Assembly: GCA_031402355.1 (NCBI GenBank)
Contig: JANNSG010000022.1
Span: 1 to 62,826, forward strand
DNA: 62,826 nucleotides
Direction: 5' to 3'
Source: JACMNW01 sp031402355
Lineage (GTDB): Bacteria; Pseudomonadota; Alphaproteobacteria; Rhodobacterales; Rhodobacteraceae
Position numbers and translations under genes: made by a program. The notes under the pieces were generated by a model. The model ran no database searches and was not told the DNA's origin. It worked only from the letters and a program-made list of their open reading frames with translations. This document shows, in pieces, positions 33,767 through 42,787 of the stretch (its first letter is position 1; each line of letters begins with the position of its first letter).

Positions 33767-36700
33767 TTATGCAGTCAACTGCAGTCTGCGAAACGGTCCC
33801 GGACCAAAGCGATCCGAAATCTGCGCCACATCAATTCGGTATGGACCGACAATTCCATCGACCGTTTGCGCCGAGGCGAGATATGTCCAGGCAGGTGAAA
33901 CCACGGTTTCCTCGCGCAAGATCACATCTGCCTGGATGACCCTGGCGACATAGCTTTCCGAATTCTCGCCCAGTGGCACTTCGGGCGATTGCCAGCTGTC
34001 ACCATCAATCCGGGTGCGCCGGATCCACGACACAGCAATGTCCCCTGCGCCGTTTTCAACGCCTGCGATATGGGCAACGGGATAGGGACGAAGCCCGATA
34101 CCATCGAATGCCTCCACTTTCAGCACGATCGCTGCATCGTCGAAACCACGGCCCGCCGCCCCGATCCTGTAATACCGGGCAAGCCCGCGCGACGATAGCG
34201 CCAGATCGATCTGCTGGGGCGCCAGATCCAGCAAGACAACCGTGCTGCCGATTGGCCATTGGGCGGGCATGATGCCGTCGCTTCCCTGCTGGCCGCGCAA
34301 CCGAAGGCCAAGATCATAGGTTGACGGGGCCACCAGAACAGCTTCGGAAAACTGAAATATCTCCCAGAAGGCTGCCGATCCGTCACCGATCGCCATCGCA
34401 TTGGCCCCGTTCAGCACTGCCAACTCGTCGCTGGAACTTAGTGTCCCGCCAACCATCTTGACGCGCAAGGCAGGGCCCCGGTCCCACAGGCCGGGCGGTG
34501 CGGCGGCAAGGACCGTTTCAGTGGTACCTATCACCGCCGGGGCGGCAAGAAGCCGGTTCAATTCGTAGCCTGCATCCGCAGCTGCGCTCCAGACAGCCAC
34601 TGACCCGGGCCATGGATCTGCCGTGGCCGCAACATGCGGGGCATATGGCACCTCGTCTCCGTTCAGCAGCGGCAAGTCCAGAAATACCGGAAAAACCGGA
34701 ACCGGCGCGGTGAATGCACGCGGGATCACCCGTTCATCAGCACCGTCGCTGGGCTGATAGAGACCCGCCTCGACACGGACGGCCTCAACCAGCTGCGCTT
34801 CGGCCTGATCAACACGGTCAATCCGGTAGCGTCGCCCGTCCAAAGTGACAATGTCACCTGCCCCCAGCCGCAACACGGATTTCGGCAACGAAAACCGCGC
34901 GGTGTCGCGTGCGACGCGTGCCTCAGCCAACCATCGCTCGGCAATGGATCTGGCTTCATTTGCGGTCAGCACCAGACTGAGATCAGTTTGTGACACGTTC
35001 AGGTTCGTCTCATCGGGAAAGATCGCCTCGGTCTGGCGCGCTTCATAGCTGCCCTCGCCCTCGACAAAACCCAACCTGATCCGGCCTGCCATTTCTGCCT
35101 CTGGCGCGCGGACAGTCTCGATCGTGCCTTCCAGATCGCCGGATCGCGCCAGCAATGACCGGTCCAGAACTGCCGCCACCCGCCCATCGCGCATCTTGAA
35201 CAGCAAGATCCCGTCGCGTTCCAGGGCTTCCATCCCGTAGGCCAGCATCAACGGCTGCAGTGCCGACCTTGCAGAACTGACATCGGCCTGCGCATACCCC
35301 CGAACCAGACCAAAGACTTCGGACACATCAAAATCATCCACATTTGATCGTTCACAGATTTCGGCAACAACGGACGCAAGCGCCTGCGTTGAAACCCGGC
35401 CATTCAGCCAATGCCCCCGGGGATAGTTCTCGCCATCACTCCATAAGGGGTTGCCCGGAAATTCCGGAAAAGGGCGCGCATCCCAGGCCCAGGCGTGGGC
35501 ATGATCCATATCAAGCATCGGCCCTGCGTAAATCGCGGAAACCGGGTTGTTTTCGGTGTCAGACCAGTATTCTGCCTGCGCCCGCAGATATTGCATCTGT
35601 ATCAAATCATCGCGCCGTCCGTTTGAAAACGCTGGCAAGCCTGATTCCGATGACTTGGCATCAATGAACCGGTTCGGCTGGTTGGCGCCCTTATCAATGG
35701 CAGCACAGCCGTATTCGGTGAACCGGAACGGTTTGGATCCCGGCACCCAGGCGGTCGGCACCAAAGACCGGATACCGGCACTGCGATCAAAATGCTGGTT
35801 GGACCACCAACCTTTCAGATCCTTGTAGCGAAACACCCAAGGCTCGCCATAGGCGCCATCCGTGATCGGCAACCTGACCTGCGCTTCAGCCCCCTCCGGG
35901 CTGTCATAGTACCAGTCATAGCCTTCGCCACCGCTGATATTGGCTTTCAGGTAGTCAAGCCGGTAGATAGACCCTTCCCCCGCATCGGCGTGATCCTCGC
36001 CATCGCGCCAATCCGAGGCCGGCATGTAATTGTCGATCCCGATGAAATCGATATCCGGATCAGCCCACAAGGGATCAAGATGGAAATAGACATCGCCACC
36101 GGTTTGGTAGCCGAAGTATTCGGTCCAATCCGCCGCGTAGCTGATTTTCGTAGCGGGCCCAAGAATTTCGCGTACATCTGCCGCAAGTTGACGCAACGCC
36201 TGAACCGCAGGAAAGCTGTCCGCTGCACCGCGTATCTGGGTCAGACCGCGCATTTCCGATCCAATGCAAAATGCGTCAACCCCGCCTGCCAATGCGCAAA
36301 GCTTGGCATAGTGCAAAACAAAACGCCGGTATTTCCATTCGACCGGGCCGGAATAGGCCACAGCGCCCGAAACGATAGAGAAATCAGCAGGCTCTGCCGT
36401 TCCAAAGAAGGCGGCAACTTCAGCCTCTGCTGCCGCTGTCCGGTCGGTTGATCCAACCTGGCCCGACGCTTTTGCCAGTGTTATTCTGCCGCGCCAAGGC
36501 AAGACAGGCTGGTCAAATGCATCTGAGGCCGGGTCCGGCAAACCATTGAACGCCAACTGATCCATCAAGATGAAGGGATAGAACATCACTTCCTGACCAT
36601 CTGCACGAATGGCTTGAATTGCCTCGATCACCGAAGCATCGGCTGGCGTTCCGCCATAAATCGATTGGTCGTCAACCCTTGGCACTTCGACGGCTTGCGC

Positions 36701-37657
36701 CCGTGCGACACCGGAAACACGCCAGGGCATGCCAATTCCGTCACTGGTGATCTGCTCGACTTTGGGTTGCACAAGGCAGGTGGCACAGCGCAGATCGTCG
36801 CCAAACCACGACACCACAAGTGACACCGATCCACAATTCGGCAATTCGGCCCGCAACTGATCCAGCGACGTTGCAAGATCGGTTTTCCCGCTGGCCGAAT
36901 TTACATTGGCAGATCGGTTTGCCCCAAGCCCCTGGCTGTAATGCACAGGCGTTGTTGCCAGCGCATATTCGCCTGTACCAGGGACCAGTGCCACGCCGCG
37001 CACTGCGCGCGGCAAGTCGACCACTTCGTCCGCGAACCCGCCCTGCGCCGGACGAACCACTTCAAATGTGAACTGTGGGACACGGTTGCCAAAAGCCGAC
37101 AATTCCAGGTCTTCGATCACCACATAAGCAATGCCCCGGTAAGACGGGGCAAGGCCTGCCCCCTCAACTGCCGAGATCTTCGGATCGGGCAATTGTGTTT
37201 CTGAACCCGCGTAGATACGCAGGTTCAATGTGTCCGGTGCCACTTCAAGGCCGTCCGCCCAAACCCGGCCTACGCGCGTGATTTCGCCCTCGCATAGGGC
37301 CACCGCCAGACTGACAGAATAGGAATACTGCGTCGTGGTTGGACGCGGTGCCCCTTTGCCACCCGAGCTGCGGGTGTTTTCCTGAAACTCCGTTGCCCAG
37401 ATCACTTGTCCGGCGACCCGCATCCGGCCCCAAAGCTGGGGAACTGATGACCCCTCGCTTGCCCCCATCAGACGAAACCGGTCTATCCGTCCGACCTCGA
37501 TCGCCTCGGAACCCGATCCCAGCAATCGTTGGTCGATCACCCGGCCAAGCGTTGCTCCGATAGCCCGGCCGATCACCGCACCGGACAGGCCCAGAACCGT
37601 GCCGCCAAAGCCGGTTCCAAGGGCCGCCCCGGCCGCAGAAAGCAGAATAGTGGCCAT
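33767..37657 (-). CDS. GTA tail hub / host-specificity megaprotein (g15)
   Basis: This 1296-residue protein matches GTA g15, the baseplate megatron with a TIM-barrel-like glycosidase domain (about 440-700, containing ISYAADWTEYFGYQ and DFIGIDNYMPASDW) and a phage tail domain after it. It forms the tip and receptor-reading part of the particle tail. The Gly-rich start (AGAALGTGFGGTVLGLSGAVIG) is hydrophobic. It begins immediately before the g14 stop. The frame is open end to end with no internal stop, so the gene looks functional. Confidence 0.9.
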   Translation of the reverse strand: MATILLSAAGAALGTGFGGTVLGLSGAVIGRAIGATLGRVIDQRLLGSGSEAIEVGRIDRFRLMGASEGSSVPQLWGRMRVAGQVIWATEFQENTRSSGGKGAPRPTTTQYSYSVSLAVALCEGEITRVGRVWADGLEVAPDTLNLRIYAGSETQLPDPKISAVEGAGLAPSYRGIAYVVIEDLELSAFGNRVPQFTFEVVRPAQGGFADEVVDLPRAVRGVALVPGTGEYALATTPVHYSQGLGANRSANVNSASGKTDLATSLDQLRAELPNCGSVSLVVSWFGDDLRCATCLVQPKVEQITSDGIGMPWRVSGVARAQAVEVPRVDDQSIYGGTPADASVIEAIQAIRADGQEVMFYPFILMDQLAFNGLPDPASDAFDQPVLPWRGRITLAKASGQVGSTDRTAAAEAEVAAFFGTAEPADFSIVSGAVAYSGPVEWKYRRFVLHYAKLCALAGGVDAFCIGSEMRGLTQIRGAADSFPAVQALRQLAADVREILGPATKISYAADWTEYFGYQTGGDVYFHLDPLWADPDIDFIGIDNYMPASDWRDGEDHADAGEGSIYRLDYLKANISGGEGYDWYYDSPEGAEAQVRLPITDGAYGEPWVFRYKDLKGWWSNQHFDRSAGIRSLVPTAWVPGSKPFRFTEYGCAAIDKGANQPNRFIDAKSSESGLPAFSNGRRDDLIQMQYLRAQAEYWSDTENNPVSAIYAGPMLDMDHAHAWAWDARPFPEFPGNPLWSDGENYPRGHWLNGRVSTQALASVVAEICERSNVDDFDVSEVFGLVRGYAQADVSSARSALQPLMLAYGMEALERDGILLFKMRDGRVAAVLDRSLLARSGDLEGTIETVRAPEAEMAGRIRLGFVEGEGSYEARQTEAIFPDETNLNVSQTDLSLVLTANEARSIAERWLAEARVARDTARFSLPKSVLRLGAGDIVTLDGRRYRIDRVDQAEAQLVEAVRVEAGLYQPSDGADERVIPRAFTAPVPVFPVFLDLPLLNGDEVPYAPHVAATADPWPGSVAVWSAAADAGYELNRLLAAPAVIGTTETVLAAAPPGLWDRGPALRVKMVGGTLSSSDELAVLNGANAMAIGDGSAAFWEIFQFSEAVLVAPSTYDLGLRLRGQQGSDGIMPAQWPIGSTVVLLDLAPQQIDLALSSRGLARYYRIGAAGRGFDDAAIVLKVEAFDGIGLRPYPVAHIAGVENGAGDIAVSWIRRTRIDGDSWQSPEVPLGENSESYVARVIQADVILREETVVSPAWTYLASAQTVDGIVGPYRIDVAQISDRFGPGPFRRLQLTA

Positions 37658-38107
37658 TCACCGCACTCCCGTCGGAAATTCAAAACGTGCCGCCACCCGT
37701 CGCAGCCAAGGCGCAGACAGCGGGCTTTCGATCACCCCATGCCCGGTATAGGCATGGATAAAGCTGGCCTGCGGTCCAACGCCGGACACGATGCCAAGAT
37801 GCTTGGCGATGCTGCCCGTCCGCATTCGGAACAACAGCACATCACCCGGGGACAGGTCCCGGCCCGGCACCTCGATCAACCAGCGTCGCGCGGCCTGCAA
37901 GAGCGCCTCATTGTTTCCAGGTTCAGCCCAATCTTGGGTGTATGCGGGTACCGTTTCCGGTTCAGGCCCGCAAATGGCGCACCAGACGCCCCGCATCAGC
38001 CCCAGGCAATCTGTTCCCGCGCCACGCATCGCGGCTTGATGCACATAGGGTGTACCGATCCACCGCCGCGCTTCGCGCACTGCCGCCTCTGCCACTGTCA
38101 CCGCCAT
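37658..38107 (-). CDS. GTA NlpC/P60 peptidase (g14)
   Basis: This 149-residue NlpC/P60 cysteine peptidase has the catalytic Cys in GAGTDCLGLMRG and the His in SIAKHLGIVSG. In GTA particles it is part of the tail and cleaves peptidoglycan during DNA entry. The ATG at 38107 overlaps the g13 stop (TGATG); the frame is open to 38185. It is placed between g13 and g15 as in the R. capsulatus GTA. Confidence 0.88.
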   Translation of the reverse strand: MAVTVAEAAVREARRWIGTPYVHQAAMRGAGTDCLGLMRGVWCAICGPEPETVPAYTQDWAEPGNNEALLQAARRWLIEVPGRDLSPGDVLLFRMRTGSIAKHLGIVSGVGPQASFIHAYTGHGVIESPLSAPWLRRVAARFEFPTGVR

Positions 38108-39012
38108 CAGAACGACCCGCCCGTATCGGGAAACAGGCTGCGCCCTTGGTTGGCGCGCGACGAAACCGGATAGGATGTCAGCCAATCCTCACCCGGAATA
38201 TGCGGAAATCCCCGAAAATTCGGAAAATTTGCAAATTTTGTCCGGCAGGTTTCCGCCCTCTTGTCACAGCCCGCCTCGATGCGGATCAGATCGCCCACGA
38301 CCAGCTCGGCGCCAAGAGATTGCCAGATCTCCACGTCCCGCCCACCGCCGACGATGCGGTCATTCTTCACCACACCGATCAGCCCCGCCGCAAGGCCGGT
38401 GACCCCGACCAGCCGACCGCGCTCAAACCAGCGATCGTCAAAGCCGCCAAAACTCGCAAATCGAAAGATCCGCTGATCTATCACCTCTTCAACAGCGCGT
38501 TCGGTGAAATAACCGGGCTGCGTCAGATCAAACCGACACCGGCTATCCCCCAGAACTGCCGAACAGCCCCGCTGATACGCCAACCCCTGTGGTTGGTTCA
38601 GCGCCTCGGTCAGGCCGCGCAATTCAGCCTGAAATCCGCCGCCCGCCCGCATCACCTCGCCAAAAGACCCGCGAAACTGCAAGACACGTTCGTCCAGATT
38701 AGCCCAGTTGACCAACCAGGCGCGCACCTCTGCCCCGTCAAACCGCCCGGCCAGCAGATCGGCCTCGGTGACCGACGCGGCTGACAAGGCCCCCATCGCC
38801 TCTGTGTTGTCCACCGACAGCCCCGTGGTCTGCTGCAAAGCGCGCGCCGTCAGGCCGGAACTTGCCAGAAACGTAACGCCTTCGAACGCCAGATCGCGGT
38901 CATGGTCGGTAAAGCCGTAAACCGTACCATCCCGGCGCGTCACCGCCCAGGCCCGGCAGACCGTGCTGGCCCCGCTGGCCAGATGCGCGTAAAGATCTTC
39001 TGCACCGCTCAT
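38107..39012 (-). CDS. GTA tail protein, DUF2163/TIGR02218 (g13)
   Basis: This 301-residue protein matches the DUF2163/BR0599 family, a hub component linking the distal tail to the megaprotein. It opens with AEDLYAHLASGASTVCRAW and carries the four cysteines (CRAW, CSAVLGDSRC, CDKRAETC) typical of this family. Its start and stop overlap g12 and g14 by one base each (TGATG), showing tight coupling. Confidence 0.86.
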   Translation of the reverse strand: MSGAEDLYAHLASGASTVCRAWAVTRRDGTVYGFTDHDRDLAFEGVTFLASSGLTARALQQTTGLSVDNTEAMGALSAASVTEADLLAGRFDGAEVRAWLVNWANLDERVLQFRGSFGEVMRAGGGFQAELRGLTEALNQPQGLAYQRGCSAVLGDSRCRFDLTQPGYFTERAVEEVIDQRIFRFASFGGFDDRWFERGRLVGVTGLAAGLIGVVKNDRIVGGGRDVEIWQSLGAELVVGDLIRIEAGCDKRAETCRTKFANFPNFRGFPHIPGEDWLTSYPVSSRANQGRSLFPDTGGSF

Positions 39013-39644
39013 CAGACCCGAACCTCCACAACTGGCACATTCGGCACATCACCCGCCTGAAACGACTGAACCGAGGTCTGAATGCGGTCGGTGTCAAACC
39101 GCACCGGCACATCAAACTCGAACCCGGCAGTAACCTGGACATCGATCGCCGGGGGGACGGCAAAGCTGATCAATCCGGTCGTGCCATCGACGGTATACTC
39201 CAGACCATCAACCTTGGGGTCGCCCGCAACCGCCACCCGCACCGTCCCGATCACCGGCTTTATGATCGGGCGCACATAGGTTTGCTGCCCCGATCGGTAG
39301 GTCTTGGACACTGCAAAGACCGTTCGCACCCCATCACCAAGACCAATCACCTGATCCTCATGCCCGACAGTTGCCGAGGCAGCACAAGACTTGAAATCTG
39401 ACCAGTCCTTCCAGCGAAACCCGGCCAATTGGCCGCGCCGCGCTTCGAAAAACGCGATCAGCGCCTCTACGTCGTCCAAAGACCGCAGACCAATGCCCGC
39501 ATCATAGCGACGGCGCGCATGTTCCCAGGGGCTGTTGCGTTCTTCAAAGCCATTGGCCAGCGTCACGATCTCGGTGCGCCGCTCTGGCCCCCCGACTGAC
39601 CCGAACGACAAGTTGGCCGGAAACCGAACTTCGTGAAATTCCAT
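39012..39644 (-). CDS. GTA distal tail protein, DUF2460/TIGR02217 (g12)
   Basis: This 210-residue protein matches the TIGR02217 distal-tail family: it begins MEFHEVRFPANLSFGSVGGPER and contains RFRWKDWSDFKS-like text (AGFRWKDWSDFKSC). It caps the tail tube and recruits the hub. The ATG at 39644 has an AAGGGG site; the longer frame to 39737 overlaps g11 and is not used. Its stop overlaps the g13 start. Confidence 0.87.
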   Translation of the reverse strand: MEFHEVRFPANLSFGSVGGPERRTEIVTLANGFEERNSPWEHARRRYDAGIGLRSLDDVEALIAFFEARRGQLAGFRWKDWSDFKSCAASATVGHEDQVIGLGDGVRTVFAVSKTYRSGQQTYVRPIIKPVIGTVRVAVAGDPKVDGLEYTVDGTTGLISFAVPPAIDVQVTAGFEFDVPVRFDTDRIQTSVQSFQAGDVPNVPVVEVRV

Positions 39645-39654
39645 GATCTGCCCC

Positions 39655-40311
39655 TTATCTGTTCCGCTGACCGCGCGACAAGGCGCGTTGTGCCTGTGCT
39701 GCAATCTGCCCTTGGCTGCGCTGAAATCCCTGCACATCCGGGGTCGAGATATTCATCACAACTGTTACCGCACGGTCGCTGCCGCCGCCTGCCTGCACGC
39801 CAAGCCGGCCATCGGGCCCGCGCGCAAGCGGCATCACTGCCTCCGGCCCCGCCTCGCCCATCAATCCGCGCCCGCCACGCATCGGAAACTGGACCGGCCC
39901 AGATACGATGCCGCCCTGCGCAAAGGGCATCACCCGGCCCTGACTGAAGGCTGATCCCTTTTCGAAAGGTAACAGGCCGCTCAGAACCGAATTCACCCCA
40001 TTGGCAAGCAATCCCCCCAGCGCGCTTTGCACCGGCTTTATCGCAATGCCGAAAACCGTATCGGCAATCGTCTGGCCAACTGATTTCAAGGCATCCGAAA
40101 GCTTTGCACCATCAAACACCAGCCCGTCGAATGCGCGGCGCAAACCGCCGCCGATACCAGCTGACAGGGTGTTCACTTCCTTGCCGGTAAACAGCAATGT
40201 GTCGCGCATCCGCGCCAGTTCGCCGTCAAACGCCGACACCATCACAGCGGTGCCTTCCAGCGACGCCTCCAGCGCTGCAATCTGGTCTTCCAATGTCTCG
40301 AACTCAGGCAT
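39655..40311 (-). CDS. GTA tape-measure protein (g11)
   Basis: This 218-residue protein is the short GTA tape measure. It has a coiled N-terminus (FETLEDQIAALEASLEGTA), a central hydrophobic part (SVGQTIADTVFGIAIKPVQSALGG) and a C-terminal Gly/Ser-rich region. Length sets the tail length; GTA tails are short, and the length here matches R. capsulatus g11 (about 219). The start at 40311 has AAGGA seven bases upstream and overlaps the g10.1 stop by eight bases. Confidence 0.85.
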   Translation of the reverse strand: MPEFETLEDQIAALEASLEGTAVMVSAFDGELARMRDTLLFTGKEVNTLSAGIGGGLRRAFDGLVFDGAKLSDALKSVGQTIADTVFGIAIKPVQSALGGLLANGVNSVLSGLLPFEKGSAFSQGRVMPFAQGGIVSGPVQFPMRGGRGLMGEAGPEAVMPLARGPDGRLGVQAGGGSDRAVTVVMNISTPDVQGFQRSQGQIAAQAQRALSRGQRNR

Positions 40312-40507
40312 CGTTCCGTCCTTTCCCTGCATCTGGATACGCCGCGGCCAATTCGGCCAACCGCGCCCTTGTCAGGGGTGGCGCGGTGTTGTCCGCCCCC
40401 AACATGATCCGAAGCTCGATCGGCGATAGCCGCCAGAACGCCTCCGGTGCCAGCCCAAGTCCCTGCAGCCCCGCCCGCATCAGACCCGCCCAGTCAATCA
40501 GGCTCAT
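40304..40507 (-). CDS. GTA tail assembly chaperone-like small protein (g10.1)
   Basis: This 67-residue protein (start SLIDWAGLMRAGLQGLGLAP) matches the TIGR02216 family of small tail assembly proteins. Its ATG overlaps the g10 stop by four bases and its stop overlaps g11. In many phages the two chaperones before the tape measure are produced by frameshifting. Here they are separate frames overlapping by ATGA. Confidence 0.8.
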   Translation of the reverse strand: MSLIDWAGLMRAGLQGLGLAPEAFWRLSPIELRIMLGADNTAPPLTRARLAELAAAYPDAGKGRNDA

Positions 40508-40824
40508 GTCTCACCCGGCAGCGCAAAGGCCCGCGCCAGCAATTCGGCCGCCGCGCGCGCCGCCTCGACCGGCCCGCCGCCAATTTCGACCGTGCGCAGA
40601 TCGGCCGCTGATCCGTTCCAGCCGCCACCGCGCAACCCCGCCACAATCAGCGCCAGCACATCGCGGCTGCTGATCCGCCCGCTCTCGAACCTCTCCACCA
40701 GGTCAATCAGCGATCCGGTCTCAAGTGCGGCTTCCAGCTCGGCCAACGCCCCAAGTGTCAGCTTGGCCACGTGGCGCTTGCCATCCAGCCAAATCGCCAC
40801 TTCTCCTGCCCAGGGGTTGGCCAT
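40504..40824 (-). CDS. GTA gp10 family tail assembly protein (g10)
   Basis: This 106-residue protein belongs to the gene transfer agent gp10 family (DUF3356-like), with NPWAGEVAIWLDGKRHVAKL at the start. It is a probable tail chaperone that keeps the tape measure soluble. The ATG at 40824 gives the usual MANPW start; the upstream six codons (from 40842) are less likely. It ends in an overlap with g10.1. Confidence 0.84.
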   Translation of the reverse strand: MANPWAGEVAIWLDGKRHVAKLTLGALAELEAALETGSLIDLVERFESGRISSRDVLALIVAGLRGGGWNGSAADLRTVEIGGGPVEAARAAAELLARAFALPGET

Positions 40825-40838
40825 CGCCGCCCCCCCCA

Positions 40839-41252
40839 TCAAAGCGCCGTAAAGGTCAGGACGCCCGCCGAAGCCATGCTCATCTCATAGGTCGCCTCGC
40901 CATTGTGGCTGCCGGCATATTCAATCGACGCAATCTGGAACGCACCTTCGATCACGCCGAAATTCGGGATGATCACCTGAAACCGCGGCACTTCGCCGTC
41001 AAAGAAGATCTGCCGCGCGCGTTCATCCGTATTGGCATCGCGAAACACGCCGGATCCCGAAATGGTGGCGGACCGAACCCCAGCCCCCGCCAGCAATTCG
41101 CGCCAGCCGCCGATGCTTTCCAGACTGGTCACATCCACGGTTTCCGCGTTGAAACTGATCCGCGTCGCGCGCAGCCCGGCGATGGTCACGAACTGCCCGT
41201 CGCCGATCAGGTCCAGCTTGATCAACAGGTCTTTGCCACTTTGAACAGCCAT
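40839..41252 (-). CDS. GTA major tail protein (g9)
   Basis: This 137-residue protein is the tail tube subunit (TIGR02126/phage major tail protein, TP901-1 type). It starts MAVQSGKDLLIKLDLIGDGQ and has ISFNAETVDVTSLESIGGWREL. It is preceded by a 60-base gap and followed by g10. Length fits R. capsulatus g9. Confidence 0.87.
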   Translation of the reverse strand: MAVQSGKDLLIKLDLIGDGQFVTIAGLRATRISFNAETVDVTSLESIGGWRELLAGAGVRSATISGSGVFRDANTDERARQIFFDGEVPRFQVIIPNFGVIEGAFQIASIEYAGSHNGEATYEMSMASAGVLTFTAL

Positions 41253-41312
41253 AGGAACTCTCCGATTTTATGGAACGGCTGCCGGGCAACTCCCGTAAGC
41301 CTATGAATTTGC

Positions 41313-41711
41313 TTAGTCCTGAACGCGCGCCATGAAGGTAAGATCAATCCGGCGTGTGTCCCCGTCTGCAATTCGCCTGGCCGCCGCCCGCATGAAATGC
41401 AAGCTGACAAGACTGCCCCGCGCCAATGTCATCGGCGCATTGACCAGCGCATCCGACACCCCCACCGCAATGGATTTGGCGGCTTGAAACCCGGTTGCAT
41501 CGCTGATGACCGATACCTGTAGCCGGTGCTCGGCCCCACCGCCCGACTTGTCGGATCGATCCAGCGCATCTTCCGGCCCGATCAGAACGAAGGTACCGGT
41601 ACCGGCACCGGGTGGCACCGCGTCGTAGACCGGAACCCCGGCAAGGGGCACCGATGCGGTAAGCCGGGCGAAAATCGCCGCCTGCAAAGCCGCCGCAACA
41701 CCGTAGCTCAT
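41313..41711 (-). CDS. GTA tail completion/terminator protein, DUF3168 (g8)
   Basis: This 132-residue DUF3168 protein is the tail terminator that joins tube to connector. It starts MSYGVAAALQAAIFARL and has the YDAVPPGAGTGTFVLIG motif. A GAGGAGG site stands seven bases before the ATG at 41711, and the ATG overlaps the g7 stop (ATGA). Confidence 0.87.
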   Translation of the reverse strand: MSYGVAAALQAAIFARLTASVPLAGVPVYDAVPPGAGTGTFVLIGPEDALDRSDKSGGGAEHRLQVSVISDATGFQAAKSIAVGVSDALVNAPMTLARGSLVSLHFMRAAARRIADGDTRRIDLTFMARVQD

Positions 41712-42046
41712 GCCGGTACCTCCTCGCGGGAAAAGCACATCAGATAATGGCCTTGCGTGTCGCGCTCGGTGACCGCAAGGATCAGAAACAGGCGACCGCC
41801 ATCACGAAACCGCTGGTCCGGTCTTGGCCGGGACGGCGCACCTTGCGGCGCTGCCCGCACGGTGATCCGGAACGGGGTTGTTGCGAAGAACGCCTCTTCA
41901 CCCGCCACATCGCGCCCCGCCCCTGGCACCACTTCGGCCCAAAGCGTGCCCAGCGTAGCCCAGCTTTCGCTGAACCCGCCGGACCCATCGGCCAGCCGTA
42001 CCACCCCTTCAAGCGTCAAGGGCCGGTTCAGAACAACACCCGTCAT
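41708..42046 (-). CDS. GTA head-tail adaptor (g7)
   Basis: This 112-residue protein is a SPP1 gp16-like head closure/adaptor protein. It begins TGVVLNRPLTLEGVVRLADG and has the conserved TLWAEVVPGAGRD. Start and stop overlap g6 and g8 by four bases each. Confidence 0.86.
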   Translation of the reverse strand: MTGVVLNRPLTLEGVVRLADGSGGFSESWATLGTLWAEVVPGAGRDVAGEEAFFATTPFRITVRAAPQGAPSRPRPDQRFRDGGRLFLILAVTERDTQGHYLMCFSREEVPA

Positions 42047-42642
42047 GCCATTCCCCCACCCAAAACCCGCACCGTCCGCCAGCGTTCGATCAAGGTCACG
42101 ACGCCGAACGGCAAGCCGCCATCGAGGATGCCCGTTTCATTGCGATGCTCGTAGTATTCCGCCGCCAGCAGCAGCACAGCCTGCGCCAGATCCGGCGGCA
42201 CTGCGTCCCAGGCCGCGCCGAACCCTGCGTCAAAGATCACCTCCGCCCGCCCCGCCATCGGCACCAGCGGCAAGGCCGATCCGGTTGCCACCAGCTTTGG
42301 GCGATGGGTGTCCTGCACCAGCTTGTAGCGCGATGGATCTATCACAGTGGCCACATCGGCCGCGTCTATCAACGTCAAGGAAACGAGGATCGTCACCGGG
42401 GCTACCGGCAAGGCCTGCTCGCTTCCGGTGCGCCAATCCTCGATCGTCCACTTGAACCGCCGGGCGATCAGCATCTTGCCGATCCGCCCCTCGATGGCCG
42501 CGATCGCCGCACGCAATGTGCTTTCCAGCAATCCATCTTGCAACGTATCGTCGGCAAAGCCGGTGCCAAGTCTCAGATGGGCCCTGAACGCCGCTATGGG
42601 CAAAGCCAGCGTCGGTATCGTGGTCTGCTCGATCAATATCAT
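42043..42642 (-). CDS. GTA head-tail connector (g6)
   Basis: This 199-residue protein is a gp6-like phage connector / DNA-packaging family member, with helical FRAHLRLGTGFADDTLQDGL near the start and AVLLLAAEYYEHRNETGIL near the end. The ATG at 42642 has a GGAG site; the frame is open to 42672. A 145-base gap without a gene lies between it and the capsid gene, with a small GCCCC-GTCA-GGGGC hairpin at 42754-42767. Confidence 0.83.
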   Translation of the reverse strand: MILIEQTTIPTLALPIAAFRAHLRLGTGFADDTLQDGLLESTLRAAIAAIEGRIGKMLIARRFKWTIEDWRTGSEQALPVAPVTILVSLTLIDAADVATVIDPSRYKLVQDTHRPKLVATGSALPLVPMAGRAEVIFDAGFGAAWDAVPPDLAQAVLLLAAEYYEHRNETGILDGGLPFGVVTLIERWRTVRVLGGGMA

Positions 42643-42787
42643 CGCAACTTCTCCGGTTTCCCCGTGGTTCATGGACGCGCACCCCGCGCCGCTCGGACGG
42701 AGGGGGAGCAGCTAGACGGCGCGGCATAGGCCGGCGCGCGCCCACTACCCGCCGCCCCGTCAGGGGCAGCGAGCCTCGTGGCGCTGG